Below are positions 10,098 through 21,539 of a DNA stretch of 64,000 bases, piece by piece. The stretch spans positions 310,001-374,000 of the forward strand of contig JAANDG010000007.1 of NCBI GenBank assembly GCA_036852015.1, given 5' to 3'. A program made the translations under genes and the position numbers. The number at the start of each line of letters is the position of its first letter. Within the stretch, counting starts at the first letter, position 1. This stretch comes from Pelodera strongyloides (Eukaryota; Nematoda; Chromadorea; Rhabditida; Rhabditidae). The notes below the pieces were generated by a model. It was given only the letters and a program-made list of their open reading frames with translations. It made no database searches and was not told the origin of the DNA.

Positions 10098-11030
10098 ACA
10101 TCATTGTGTCATGTATAACATGGTCCATTTATCACATTTACTTCTCTCACATTTTTTAGTATTTATTTTTTCTGCATATTCAATTAGAACAACCAAACCA
10201 CGTTCTTGTTAGAAGTGATGTTATTTGAAAATGTCTAGATGCCTTTATGTAGCATCATTAGATAAAATATAAAGCGGAGAACCAAGCATTTTTCATGATA
10301 GGGTTGCTTTGAGTTTGCATAATTTATTAAACATTATTTATGGCATTCGGACATCTGTGATGCATTTACGACATAGATAGATCGTCGAAGTTTTCCGCGG
10401 AGATTTGTAATTTATATATTTGTTATTATTAAATTGCAGAACTTTGTCTCGATGCTTGTTAAATTATTACTTCCTTAAATTTGTATGCTGGCACGTGTTC
10501 ATTAAAAATTAAAACAATCAGATTCTTATATAACAAATGTGTTTATTTGGAGCACAGAAAATCATAGAACAGCTTTTACACACCTTATGAATTGCCTGTA
10601 GTATGCAAGACATGGCTTGTTTCTCTGCTGTCGGATTTTTCGCTGCAGAGCAGATTGCTCAACAAACATTTTTTGAAAACTTTATGCCTTAATCCACGAT
10701 AATTAGATTCTTAGAGGAGTTCTTCCTGATCGCGTCTGAGGTTTAGGCACTTTGTTTGATTATATGAGCTTCGTGTAGTTACGCTGAGCTCGAAGTAAAG
10801 TATTCCACAATTACACCAGACAACGATCATTGAAAATTAAAATACTAATTAAGAAATGTTGCAATACTTAATTTTCTATGGTTTCCTCCTCCATTATGAG
10901 CGATACCAAGATTTGTCATAACTCATAACTTGAATAAACTTGATCGTAAACTTGATCAGTGAACTTTGAGATTTGAAGAAGATATTGCAAAACTTTTTTT
11001 TTCAAAGTGTTGTTGCGAGCTTTTTTATTC
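10098..11030. other. 3' flank of the secreted-protein gene, no further gene seen
   Basis: AT-rich sequence with several ATAAA/ATTAAA motifs that could serve as poly(A) signals (for example about 10261-10275). No ORF or repeat was recognised. Confidence 0.4.
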
Positions 11031-11037
11031 TAGCCAA

Positions 11038-11128
11038 GAAAATAAAGTGTGTTTAGCACATTTATTTCCGACGTTTCGGCTTGTCGCCATCTTCAGGGAA
11101 AATTACCTCAAACTTGGGTAATTAAACC
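11038..11128 (-). ncRNA. SL1 spliced-leader sequence fused to a hammerhead-like / retroelement-end motif
   Basis: On the minus strand 11128-11107 is an exact 22-nt match to nematode SL1 (begins GGTTTAATTA, ends CAAGTTTGAG). It is followed directly by GT, as in an SL RNA, where the leader's splice donor sits there; AATTACC...GGTAATT can form the usual leader stem. Downstream, however, is not standard SL RNA: CTGAAGA (11096-11090), a short GGC/GCC stem, then GAAACGTC (11077-11070), then a 12-14 bp hairpin (11068-11038). CTGANGA...GAAA is the hammerhead ribozyme core pattern. No clear Sm site (AATTTTTGG) or upstream snRNA-type promoter was found. It may be a divergent SL gene, an SL1 target hit by a retroelement, or a retroposed trans-spliced transcript. 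Confidence 0.55.
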
Positions 11129-11129
11129 A

Positions 11130-11744
11130 TGGAGCGAGCGTTCATCTGTTCAACTGAAGAAAACTTTTTTCTATCTGCCTCGCGTGTGATCGCGTGTGTG
11201 ACTACTGTAGATCTTTGGAGCTAGTAATTGTTGTTCGGCGCGAAATGTAAAAAAAAAGAAAAAAAGAACGGCTCCGCATAGAAACGAACGATTTAAAATT
11301 CATAGCACACTGTATAAATTGCTAATTAGAAAATGAGAATACATAGTAGCGCCCTTGCTTCGAGGCATCAATAACACTGACATGTTGTCGGATTCTGATT
11401 TTTTTTGTTTCTGTGTAATGGAACCTTCCTTTTGGCGAAAATGAAAACGCCTGAATCTAAATCTAAACTGGCAACTCCCATGCTGAATTAAAGTAATCGC
11501 ATGGTTAATTTGTGCTTAACAATATAATCTGATTTCCACACCACATTATTCAAATCACGGAATACAGGTAGTACGGATTAGTTAATTTTACAGAGATCGC
11601 CCACCTTTTGGGCGGCTTATTTTTGTTCTTTTGAGTAAATGGTTGCTCAGTGCCCAGTTGGCATTTCTTGCGGTGTAGTGGATTGGACTTTGTAGTTTCA
11701 GAAAAAAACACAGTCATTTGCTCAAGCTGCTCAAGCTAATACAT
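11130..11744. other. Upstream flank of the SL1-bearing motif, nothing recognised
   Basis: AT-rich, with GCGTGTGATCGCGTGTGTG near 11181-11200 as the only GC-rich patch. No ORF or repeat match was noticed. Confidence 0.3.
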
Positions 11745-11990
11745 TTACTCAAATGTACTAAAAATGGGTGAACCCATTTGGTGGGGGTTTTTTCGTGGGC
11801 CTGTCCTTTTGGTGACCAATTCGTGACCAAGTTTCATCAAAAACCTGGTGACCAAATGACTACTGGTCACCAAATGGTCAAAAACCGGACGCGAATCAGT
11901 CACCAGATTGATGTTCGGAAAAAAACCATTTGGTGATGTTTTTCTGTTGGTTTCGGCAATTATTTCGTTTTCTTTTGTGTGAAACTTCAA
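11745..11990. repeat. Dispersed repeat, copy 1 (second copy 50490-50720)
   Basis: GGTGACCAATTCGTGACCAAGTTTCA...AAAAACCATTTGGTGA then GGTTTCGG.AATTATTTCGTTTTC appears in both places in the same order. It contains inner GGTGACCAAAT / ATTTGGTCACC-type inverted motifs. The ORFs here align with each other only as repeat copies. Confidence 0.65.
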
Positions 11991-13379
11991 ATACTGTAAT
12001 TTTCCGGGTAGGATATATGCAGAACCTACATATTTTATTTATTTATTTTACGCATCGTACACATTATATTCCTTTGAACATAGTTTGGGTTTCATACGAC
12101 CCCCTCGTTTTTCGCCTTCCACCCAAATGTTTATTTATGCGTTCAAGTAAGGTGCACCAAGCGGATCAAATATCGTAAGCCGGTGACAGGCTACAGTAGT
12201 TTGTGCAAAGTTAAGAACTTAGATGAAAGGATTGTTGTTTATTTCTGTAGTGTATTAGTCCGAACCATATGCAAAAACAGGAAATTTCATTTAGTAATCG
12301 CATCGGAAGACATTTTCACATGTACGATTTATAGTATAGCCGGAAAATGTTGTTTCTAAATAAGAAAGGTGTAAACGGTTAATTTTTTTGAAGTCGAACG
12401 AGACCACACATCCACATGAATACTCACAAAATGGTGGCACGCTCTCGCAGAGTGAGCGGCGGAATACCCGCGCACTTTTTTGTGTGCGCGTGACAGTTTT
12501 AGACTTCTTTTCTGCATTGGCATCCCCGAAAATGTTGTGTGAGTTTCCTTGATATGGTAATCTTGCTTGACACATAGTTGACTCTGACGCGACTTGTCTC
12601 TGTTAAAATTATGGGAGTGGTCATCCGCAAAGTGTTCTTTTTGATTTTTATGCCGATCTCAAAAGAGGAAAATTAAGAAACGTAACAGATGACTGCCAGC
12701 TATGAATGGTAAATTCAGTTGCATTGATAATGGTTTATTGATTAAAGAAATATTACATTATCAAAAAGCAACACAAAGAATTCATGTTTTAGGCTGTTTT
12801 CAGTTTTTTTTTCTGTGTTTTCGAGTGTTCAGTTTTTTTCTTCCTGTGAACCTTGTACTGGAAATTCATGGACCTTGCAGAAAAATAATAGCATGCTGTT
12901 TTTTCGTTTTCCTTAATCCAATCATATACATAACATTTAAATTTTATTGTTTTGGGTCATAGCAGACGAAGATTCGCTCAGCCAACGAGCGCAAAAACAG
13001 AGAGAGCTGGAGGATCCATACATAGAGACTGAGAAAGAAATGTGTAAAACGCAAAGAGAGACAGAGATATCAGAAGGATAGAGTGATAGAGAAAAAAAAA
13101 CCATGAATGAAGATTAGGCGAAATATCACGATTTGAATAAGGGCCAGAGGCCAGTCTACGAAACTGGCAAAACAAGCTTCGTAGCCGTAGGACAAAAAAA
13201 CTTTGTTGGAATGAAAATTGAGCGAACATTACGCGATATGTATAGATCCACTTTTATGTACGGCACTGTACATTCCTGTTCAAAGCTTATGAGTTGTTCC
13301 GCAATGAGGTCTTAAGGTCATATTCAACAACACACAGGGAGCCCTCCGGGCCTCCCCAAGTGCGTAGAGAGTGCGACAA
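11991..13379. other. Intergenic, nothing convincing
   Basis: No gene seen. It holds a GC-rich hairpin-like patch (GCGCACTTTTTTGTGTGCGC, about 12471-12490) and an AGAGA-rich stretch near 13000-13090. Confidence 0.4.
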
Positions 13380-13722
13380 CAGAGGCAATATTCACCACTC
13401 CGCTTCCCTCGGGGAAATATTCCCTGGAGACAGAAAATAGCATTCTAATGTGAGACACGCAGAGAAAAGACGGGGAATTCCCCATGGGGAATTGAATGGT
13501 GAATACGGCCTCAGAATAGATTCAGAGCGCTCGTGAGCCTATGGAGGATTCCCTCTCGCTATGAGCCTATGGAGGGAACTCTGCCTCCTAGGTTATATTC
13601 ACCACCCGTTTCCACAAGGGGAATTCCATGTCTTTTTCTCTGCGAGTCTCACATTAGAATGCTATTTTCTGTCCCCAGAGAATATTTCCCCGAGGGAATC
13701 GGAGTGGTGAATATGGCCTCTG
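13380..13722. mobile_element. Inverted-repeat element with CAGAGGC...GCCTCTG ends
   Basis: CAGAGGCAATATTCACCACTCCG then CTTCCCTCGGGGAAATATTC...ATAGCATTCTAATGTGAGAC...GGGGAATTCC is mirrored by GGGGAATTCC...GTCTCACATTAGAATGCTAT...GAATATTTCCCCGAGGGAATCGGAGTGGTGAATA then GGCCTCTG. The arms are about 120 bp. Inside, a direct 'GAGCCTATGGAGG' duplication lies at about 13536-13576. Confidence 0.8.
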
Positions 13723-14216
13723 AGCATGGTAGATGGCGAGCTCCATCGTAATCCTAAGATTCACACAACACGTACCTAGCTGTATCCAAAAATATTTAGA
13801 AAATTTCCCCTCAGCTTTCCTCCAAAATAATACATAAATGATCTCGCGATACTTTAGAAGTATAACAAATTCGATACAATTTTTGTGCATGTTTGAGCCT
13901 AAAAAGCATAAGATATTGCCTACAAAAACGGCTCTTATATTTGCTACAACTTGGTAATTTATAAGGTTTATGTAATTTTTGTATTTGATTTTGTGTGTGT
14001 TTTACTATGGAGCTGAAGGGTCGAAGTACAATCGAAGGTTTTCGAAAAACTAAGAAAAACTAATAATAAAACAAACAGAATACGTGGAACTGAGCGTTCA
14101 CTATAACATTTTAAAGTGAATTGGCCCCGAGATTATTATTTTGTACTGGGTACTCTGCAAGTTCTATGCTGGTAAATCTGAAAAGTTATTCATGACTGAA
14201 ACCAAAAATTGTAACT
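13723..14216. other. Intergenic, nothing seen
   Basis: AT-rich, no ORF, no repeat match noticed. Confidence 0.3.
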
Positions 14217-14410
14217 GTGGTTTTGGAAAAAAAAAAATCTTTTACGCCACAAGTGCGTAGCTCCTGTTATTCAAGGGTAGTACAATACACGGTTCAAGCT
14301 TATGACTTGATCGCAGAGGTCCTGAGCGTTAGGCGACGAGTTCCAGATGACAATTTGCTCGACGTCTTCGGGCTAGGGCCAGGAGGATCGCCCATGATTC
14401 CCTCATTGAA
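14217..14410. repeat. Dispersed repeat ending in GGGCTAGGGCCAGGAGG, copy 1
   Basis: The order is: A-rich run, ATCTTTTACGC, then TATTCAAGGGTAGTACAATACA, GCTTATGACTTGATCGCAGAGG then TCCTGAG, GGCGACGAGTTCCAGATGACAA then TTGCTCGAC, and GGGCTAGGGCCAGGAGG. The same order appears at 21540-21700 and 59410-59560. The A run at one end suggests a retroposed element (minus-strand reading ends in T, plus begins with A). Confidence 0.6.
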
Positions 14411-15616
14411 AGGAAGACAGTATTTTGTATAGTATTGGATCTCACAATCAGAAGCGCAATTATGCTCTGAAATATCATTCTGACAATGGAACCACGAAAT
14501 ATGGTCGTGAGTCTGGAGACGTATAGCCCATTTTGCAGAGAATTTCATACTGTGAGATGTGAGATACAATGCGGTATTCATAATGTTTCATAACTTTATT
14601 CCATTCCATGAAAAAGTGCACATAAATACAAAAAACACACAGGCTAGACACATTCAAGATCACTGAATCCTGTAGTTTTCCCACTAACAATTAGCAACGA
14701 TTTGAAAAAGTCTTCAGTGGCAATAAAAATCTTCAAACTCTTATACATATTTGTCAACGGCATGTTATGCATATTTACCTACGACTGCATCACAGAGCAG
14801 GGCGTCTATTGGTTTATTACACGTTTTATAACACCTAGTCATAATGGTCATAGGTCATAGCATCTTACAAAATATAGTTATGATGCAATGAACTTACAAT
14901 TAGTTGCAATGCTTATCCCACAAAAATTCCCAGAACGCCATTTGCAACTTTCACTCCGTCATTGTTTATTTACGTTTACTTATCTGCAGAACGTGTGACT
15001 AATCTAACAATAAGTTGTAAATGTAAACATCTAACAAAGGTTGAAGTTTAATTTCAAAAACTAAACTTTTTAGTTTACGATTGACGTGGTGTTTTTGAAC
15101 AAGTAATTGTTTCTTGAGTAATCACCTTTTTTGGAAGTTAGCCTTCATATTAGATTGTGGAGAAAAAAACCAAAACTAAAGATTAAGCTTAGAGGAGGAA
15201 GTCGTGAACGTGAATATATTGAGATTTTATAGAAATAATGATTCTTTGTTCTGTTGTTCAGTACAAGTACAGATTGGGAGGAATAGTAGATCGTACGCTG
15301 GACGGAATAGATTCTATAGAGGATTACGATTGTTGAGCTGGAAAGCGGATGATATCATAAGCATATCATAATTGATAGTGGAGCAACTCTGTAACGAAGT
15401 GTTGTATTGTCGGTATACTGTAGTTACTTTTATACGGTATGACATATGGTTGTTGAAACGTGTGCTGGATGTTTCCATCTTCATAATTATATGCAAATTA
15501 GGCCCCAAGTGTTACGAAAATACCCCAAAAAGCACCGAAATTTACATACACCATATTGAAGTGCAGTGCAAGGACAGACGTTTCACAGACCACAAGCGAC
15601 ACCATTTTTCTGTGGC

Positions 15617-15618
<2 letters not shown>
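14411..15618. other. Intergenic, nothing seen
   Basis: AT-rich, only short spurious ORFs. Confidence 0.3.
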
Positions 15619-15684
<66 letters not shown>

Positions 15685-15701
15685 ATATATGTATGTATGT
15701 G

Positions 15702-15743
<42 letters not shown>

Positions 15744-15795
15744 CGTGTGTGTGTGTGTGGTCTGTGTGCGTGTGTGTGTACGTGTGTGTGTGTAT
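15619..15795. repeat. Compound microsatellite (AT)n-(GT)n
   Basis: About 60 bases of AT/TA repeats are followed by about 100 bases of TG/CG-interrupted GT repeats. All reading frames across it (YIYIYI, VCVCVC) are artefacts. Confidence 0.95.
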
Positions 15796-16477
15796 ACTGC
15801 GTAACGTACTTTCGTACAATCATACAAACAAACTAGCAAATTTATCTAATAAAATAGTTTTTTTTTCAGAATTGCGCTCTGATTGTTGGATTATTACTTG
15901 TTATACAAATATTCAGATGTTTTATATAGTAATATAAAGCCCTACGCACTTTACATTTAACTAACATATACTTTGATTTTCACGTTTGTAGTGCTTCATA
16001 CTTTTTCACATAGCGTAAAGTACAAAATATGATTTATATAACCATATATGTATATCTATGTCCTGGCCATGGTGAGCGAACTCTGATGCAGGGAACTTGT
16101 AACCTTTTTTCGAACCTTTTTCTAGGTTACGAATCTATTGTTGTATGATAAACTAAGGAGACTAATAATAAATTGCGTCTGTTCATTTATATAGCCTATT
16201 CTTCGTAAAGGACAGCGCTGAGGCATATAACGAAGACACAAATCGGAACTTAATTTTATAAACCAGACTAAACTGATGACGTACGTTCATTACATAATGG
16301 CTGATGAAGATCAAGACCGAGTATAATGTAATCTTTCTTGTCTTGGTGCCTTAAAATAGGAATAGTTTATTGGTTAACAATCAATACAAAATGCGTTTAT
16401 ATGTTTATCAGTTCAGCTTCGTATGTTAGTGATGCACACGGTTCCTTGTTAGTATGATGGTGTCCTTACTGTTGAGA

Positions 16478-16624
16478 CTAGCGCTCAACTTTCGTGAAAC
16501 GCATGCCTACATGAGATGTGGATTATGTAACACGAATTAGAATGGGCTGGATATTGGATAGAATGGGTTTGCAGCCCAATTAGCATGCTAACTTGGATAC
16601 ATATATGAATGGCACATAATCTGT
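16478..16624 (+). repeat. Dispersed repeat (GCGCTCAACTTTCGTGAAACGCATG), copy 1
   Basis: TAGCGCTCAACTTTCGTGAA...ATGGGCTGGA...GGATAGAATGGGTTTGCAGCCC then AATTAGCATGCTAACTT...CACATAAT..GTTTA recurs at 63853-64000 with about 10% differences. The far copy runs off the window. Confidence 0.75.
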
Positions 16625-17061
16625 TTATCCCAAGATCGACATGTAGCCGGATGCGGACGTGGACGTGTGGTGCTGGTGGACCTGTCGTGGAGCGAGCAAG
16701 GATGCGTGGCTGGCCGGACCCTCTAAAGAAGAAAGAAGAGTGCTGTGTCCAAGGAACCTCAGGCCTACTGGAAGGCCGAGTCGGAGAAGAGAAGCAATGA
16801 AGCCCCTCCGAGGATTTCGACCCACTTGTTTCTGTTCTTAATAAAGATGGGCTTCGGCCACCTTCACGTTGTCTTTGTTGTACTAATGCTGATTCATTTA
16901 TGTTGCTGCTATCGACGTGGCTACTTGTTGCATCTGGGATCATCTCTGTGAAGGATTGGCACTCCTTTACACTTACCGCATCAACATTTTAGGCTACCTT
17001 TTGGTTTACGAGCTGAAGGCAACTACCCCAAGATTTTCTTCTTTGTTCCAACGACTTCTTT
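16625..17061 (+). other. GC-richer unknown segment, possibly LTR or retroelement 3' region
   Basis: This stretch is richer in G and C than its surroundings and contains AATAAAGATGGGCTTCGGCCAC at about 16841-16862. A similar AATAAACAACTTTGGCTTCGGCCAC occurs at about 26142-26166. It lies between a dispersed repeat and an AAATA-tailed retroelement end. No protein domain was recognised in any frame. Confidence 0.3.
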
Positions 17062-17117
17062 CTTTTCATCATTTCATTGTGATGCACACCCTTTGGTGTT
17101 ATTTAATAAATAAATAA
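17062..17117 (+). mobile_element. 3' tail of the AAATA-type retroelement, copy 2
   Basis: TTTCTTTTCATCATTTCATT then GTGATGCACACCCTTTGGTGTTATTTAATAAATAAATAAAC matches 7740-7806 with one or two changes. Confidence 0.55.
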
Positions 17118-18617
17118 ACGACTCGTTGATCCAATAAACATTTATAAGAACGTCAACCAAAGGGAGCATTAGACCTTAGAACAGTAAGTTCAGCCCACTT
17201 GAGTGAACAATTTGTACTTTAGAGGATCGAGATCTTCGTGGATCTACATTCGTTTGCGTATTGTTTGTCCCCTACAAGAGAAAGAGGTTTTTTTTACCAA
17301 AAACAAGTTTTTAAATAACTGAGCAATGGTATAGGTATAGTTAAAAAAACATCTTCTGTGAGAGTAAAAGAAAAAGGGTTACTTTATAATCAATCAATAA
17401 TTGTACAAGGTCTATCACTCGTGACTTGTTCCCATATTCAGAGATGTTTCCAATCTTACAGGAACAGCGGGAAGACAAAGGGAAAAAATTAGGATTTTTT
17501 CGGGAAACACCTAAAAATGATTGCCAATAGTCAACACAAGACTACATATTGCGGCGTGTACTATCAACAAATTGCGACGTAAAACATTGCGTTTTTGTAT
17601 GTTGTTCTCTTGACTCGTCAACCCAGCTTCCTATATACTGTATGGCGCTCTCAAAAAAAGGCCTGTGTCAGCACAGGTCTTACCATTAGTGCGTCTTCTG
17701 CTTGTATCTATCTTGTCCGTATGTACAGCTCCCTCATTTTTTATATGCTGTCTATTGCGCGTGATGAAAAAAAGATCATTTTTTTTGCAACTCATCTAGA
17801 AAGACCGTGTTAGCACACGTTTTTGCTTTACAAAATCCAAAAAAAAATTGAGCAAAAAAACCGAAATCTCATACTGAAGTTTTTTTTTGTGTTCACTTTC
17901 CTTACCTACAAAAGGTACGCTTTTTTGAGCCCAACATTCAAAACCGGGTTGACATTCCCTTTAAACTTTTCTTGTGCAAAAAAAAGCAGTTGATCCTTGG
18001 TAATTATTACATATTGTTCAAGCATGCTCTTTACATTCGTCAACTTGCTCAAGACCTCATTCTTTGGTTTATTAACAATTAGACTTGCAGATTACTAGAA
18101 AAATTATTTTTGAAAATTTCCTAAAACCCCCTGTTTTGTTGTTCCCATTTTAAAGGTCAATGTCAGCATTAGATTTTGTAAAGAAACATTTAAATCTGCA
18201 ACGCCTACTGTAATCACAGATCAATCTTTAGTCTTTACCTATTAGTATGCGATTACTTAAATTAATTAAATCCAATGCGCAAACAACTTACATATAATCC
18301 CATGTGTATACATATTTCCGCATATAACACAGCGCGACATTTGGTTTTTGCTAGGGAAACTTGCATAGAACATAAGGGTCAGCAGATTAACTATCCATTC
18401 TACCTGTTATAAGATTAACTATCGTGTGTAGGTACAATATTTATGCAGATGCTAAGCGGTTTAAATAATATACTAGTTATTTAGTTGCGTAGTTACGAGG
18501 TCGGGCACCACTAATCGACTAATCTGTGAACTGTACTTATTAGCAATTAGCAGACATCAAGTGGTGCGCTAAGGAAGGCAAGGAAAATAATTATCGGCAA
18601 CAAGACTTTTCTCCTTC
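17118..18617. other. Intergenic, nothing convincing
   Basis: AT-rich with A/T homopolymers. The ORF at 17595-17813 starts on a non-ATG codon and shows no domain. Confidence 0.4.
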
Positions 18618-19044
18618 TTAAAGGGACGCGGTCACCGTTTTGACACTTATGTATACGTTGTGTTTTTATTAGCTGCACATTATGATGAAAAACATAGTGT
18701 TGGAAAAGAATCCGACGAAAACGCTGTTTTCAGCGAGAAATTCATTGATTAAAAAAGTTGCGTCCGATCCAAGGTCCACAATTAGCCATAGAAAACCAAA
18801 TTTTACAATGTCCGCGAGGTATTCGACTGATTAATTAGTGGAATAACGTTTGTCGAGTCATCATCAGCACGCCCATATGCTGGACAATTACTATTGGTTC
18901 GAGGACAAACATTTTCGTCATCATTTTACTCGCTTTTGCCGCATTTCTTGAAGAACATTTCCCAACACTATGCGTTATAAATTATGAAGATAATAAAAAC
19001 ACAACGTATACATAAGGGCCAAAACGGTGACCGCGTCCCTTTAA
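18618..19044. mobile_element. Complete TTAA-type MITE (GACGCGGTCACCG family)
   Basis: The left end TTAAAGGGACGCGGTCACCG then TTTTGACACTTATGTATACGTTGTGTTTTTA is mirrored by AAACACAACGTATACATAAG then GGCCAAAACGGTGACCGCGTCCCTTTAA. The terminal inverted repeats are about 50 bp and flanked by TTAA. A truncated sister copy lies at 3457-3938. No transposase inside. Confidence 0.85.
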
Positions 19045-19330
19045 AGGGTCAGGCCCATTTCAAGTGACCCCTATTTTTGATGATTCCATCTGATTCTCCA
19101 TGACAAATTGAGTAGTATACGATTTTTTTCTAATTTTCAACCACAAAATCCATACAGTGTTCAGCAATTTACCATAGCCAGTCATACCCAACTATCTATC
19201 GCAATTTTCACGCCCCGTCGCGCTAATTGGGCAATATGCTTTATTGGGCGTGGCAATAGCCTTCGTTGACCTTCGTTGAACCTTCGTTGAACATATGACA
19301 GCAATTGTTGCAGATCTATGCTTAGCGAGC
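19041..19330 (+). mobile_element. Left end of a second TTAA element abutting the previous one
   Basis: The TTAA that ends the 18618-19044 element also begins TTAAAGGGTCAGGCCCATTTC, which looks like another family's left terminus. No matching right terminus was found. The end coordinate is approximate. Confidence 0.35.
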
Positions 19331-19860
19331 AGAATATCTATGCAGTTTATTGTTTATTAGGGACGTGAGGCCACGTGAGGACAAAAGCGGGCAAGCGGTG
19401 CGCCGCACGCGATCCAAACGTGTGCGTAAAGAGTGCCGCGCGCATCCGAGTTCTTTACTAAAATCTCGCCCGCATCTCACATTTGGAATTCTGTAGCATT
19501 TTCCAATTTCACATAAATTTTCCTGAGCGTTTCTCAAAGAATGGCTAAGAAACTTTCAACGACCTTAATTTACTACCATTCCCCTGTCAAAAATACTATG
19601 TCTTTTTGTGCATGCTCATAAAGCTAATGTATTTATAGCCGGGTTCCCAAACATTAACTCAAGGCGTGGTCCGCTCCCAGTATTAGTCCCCATTTATAAA
19701 TATAATTACAAAACGAACATATTAATAACCAGCTAATCCTAAAAAGATTGCTATTTTGGATTCAGTATTCAATTATCCATTGTCTTCTGTATATAAAAAC
19801 AACTTTTAGGGAGCTAGCTCTCAACAAAAGGTTAATCTTTTCTGTATAAAATAAGATGCC

Positions 19861-20227
19861 TTAAAGGGAATATGTATGCCCTTTTTGAAGTTAAGCTGTA
19901 TTAATAGAATGTGTGTTCCTCATTGAGGAAACAACAACAAAAATTGTTAAAAGTTTCCCATTTAAAAGAAAATGATTTTCAAAGTTCATATTTTCCATAG
20001 TAAACGCGTTGCTTGACCCCCTGGCTTACACGGCAGTGCTGATGGAGCAAAAAATTTTGCATATGTGTGCATACATCGGCATATAGCATGCAACAGCGAC
20101 ATATTTGCATGCAAATGAGAATATTCGAATTTACATATTCAGTCGCCTACTTAAATTCATGTCTGGTGTGGAAACTCTAGTTTCGCAGTTGTTTTGCTCA
20201 TTTTGAATGCCTACATATTCCCTTTAA
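19861..20227. mobile_element. TTAA-type MITE (TTAAAGGGAATATGTA family)
   Basis: TTAAAGGGAATATGTATGCCC at the left and GAATGCCTACATATTCCCTTTAA at the right form about 20-bp inverted ends. Its interior (GAGAATATTCGAATTTACATATTCAGTCGCCTACTTAAA...GGAAAC) matches 215-290, inside the 1-1211 element, so one family carries a nested piece of the other. Confidence 0.7.
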
Positions 20228-21147
20228 TGTGATAAACGATTCACGGATTAAGAATTCCCACATTAGAAACTGCCCTTTCCCTCTTTTTGTTCAAGTTTTT
20301 TGGGAGAAATTCTCGACTGAAAACCACTTCAAACAATGGATATTGGAAAATTTTTGGGATGTCTTAGTTATTTAATATGAGTAAAAGAAGTATATGTGTA
20401 CAATGGCACAACGTGGTACAATGTATTAGTTATCATGACTAGTAAGTGGCACGTAAGGGGGACGATATTTATATAATACGCAAGGGATACCATATATTTT
20501 ACATATATACATAGCAAGGTGTAAAAGTTTATGTTTGTTCTGCAAGATGAGCGTATGGTTAGTAAGTAGTAGGCGGCGAGTTGTTCCAGGTGACAAATGT
20601 TTATAGCCGGGACCGAACCTATGGGTAGTTGGTTTTCCAGCAAAATTGAAAAGACTGGCACTGTGTGTGGTTGTGCTCTTGTCTTCCGACCCGAAGTCCA
20701 GTAAGAGAGAGAGACAGTTTATATAAAGAGTTTATTAGTACGGCGCGGGGCAATACAAGCACAAAGAAGAAAGTACCGCAATGGTAAGTTAATGATCCGG
20801 GCGTCGGTTTCACCTATTGCCTCTCAAAGATCACCGATCTCTTTCAGAGCTCGGTATAGTTCCAGAATAAGATGATAGCGTGGGAGAGCTAGCGTCTAGG
20901 GCGACGGAATAATACGGGCACGCAGCCCCAAGTCTTATCGACTACGACGAGTAATAATACGAAGAATATGCCTATTTTAGGCCAAGTATAATAATTAACC
21001 TATTACGGTTACGGTATTGGTGATAAGGGTAAGCGGGAATATAAACCCTAAATCTACGGTATTTATGTTAATACATAGAAAAGAGTGGTCGTGCAGTCAC
21101 GACAAAAATGCTCTACTCACTGCGTCAGAACTGCTAGGAAACACAAT
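20228..21147. other. Intergenic, nothing convincing
   Basis: It includes a partial match to the GGCGACGAGTTCCAG repeat (about 20555-20600, AGGCGGCGAGTTGTTCCAGGTGACAAATG). The minus-strand ORFs at 20368-20813 show no domain. Confidence 0.35.
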
Positions 21148-21296
21148 AGCCCGTATTCTCGGGTCGACGGAAACGTTCCGTTTGGAAAATCCTTTGTATG
21201 CAAATTTCTCGACTATCTAGGCTAGTTGGAGGAAAAATTTGCATACGAATGAGCTCCCAAACGGAACATTCCCATCGACACGAGAATACGGGCTAA
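21148..21296. mobile_element. Small near-perfect foldback element (~150 bp)
   Basis: ATAGCCCGTATTCTCG.GTCGA then CGGAAACGTTCCGTTTGG is mirrored by CCAAACGGAACATTCC then CATCGACACGAGAATACGGGCTAAT. The arms are about 40 bp, with ATTTGCATAC-type inner repeats. It can fold into one long hairpin. Confidence 0.75.
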
Positions 21297-21539
21297 TAAT
21301 GATTGTTAGGTCTGATCACGAACGCTGATTTTCGGCCGCTCATATCTGCTCCGGTTACAGGCGGTTTGCCGATTTGTTATTCATTATTTTTATCAAAATT
21401 GAAAACTCTACAAAATGAGCTAGATCTCATTTGCTGGCTGCACAGTGACCCATTGCCGGAGAACGTCAACCAAACAAAGAACGTCAACCAAATGGAACCC
21501 TAAGACCCCGAACTTCATAGCGCGAAAGTATCTAAAATA

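Noticed and set aside
15498..15937. YIYI/VCVC/THTH reading frames
   Set aside because: They are produced by the AT and GT microsatellite.
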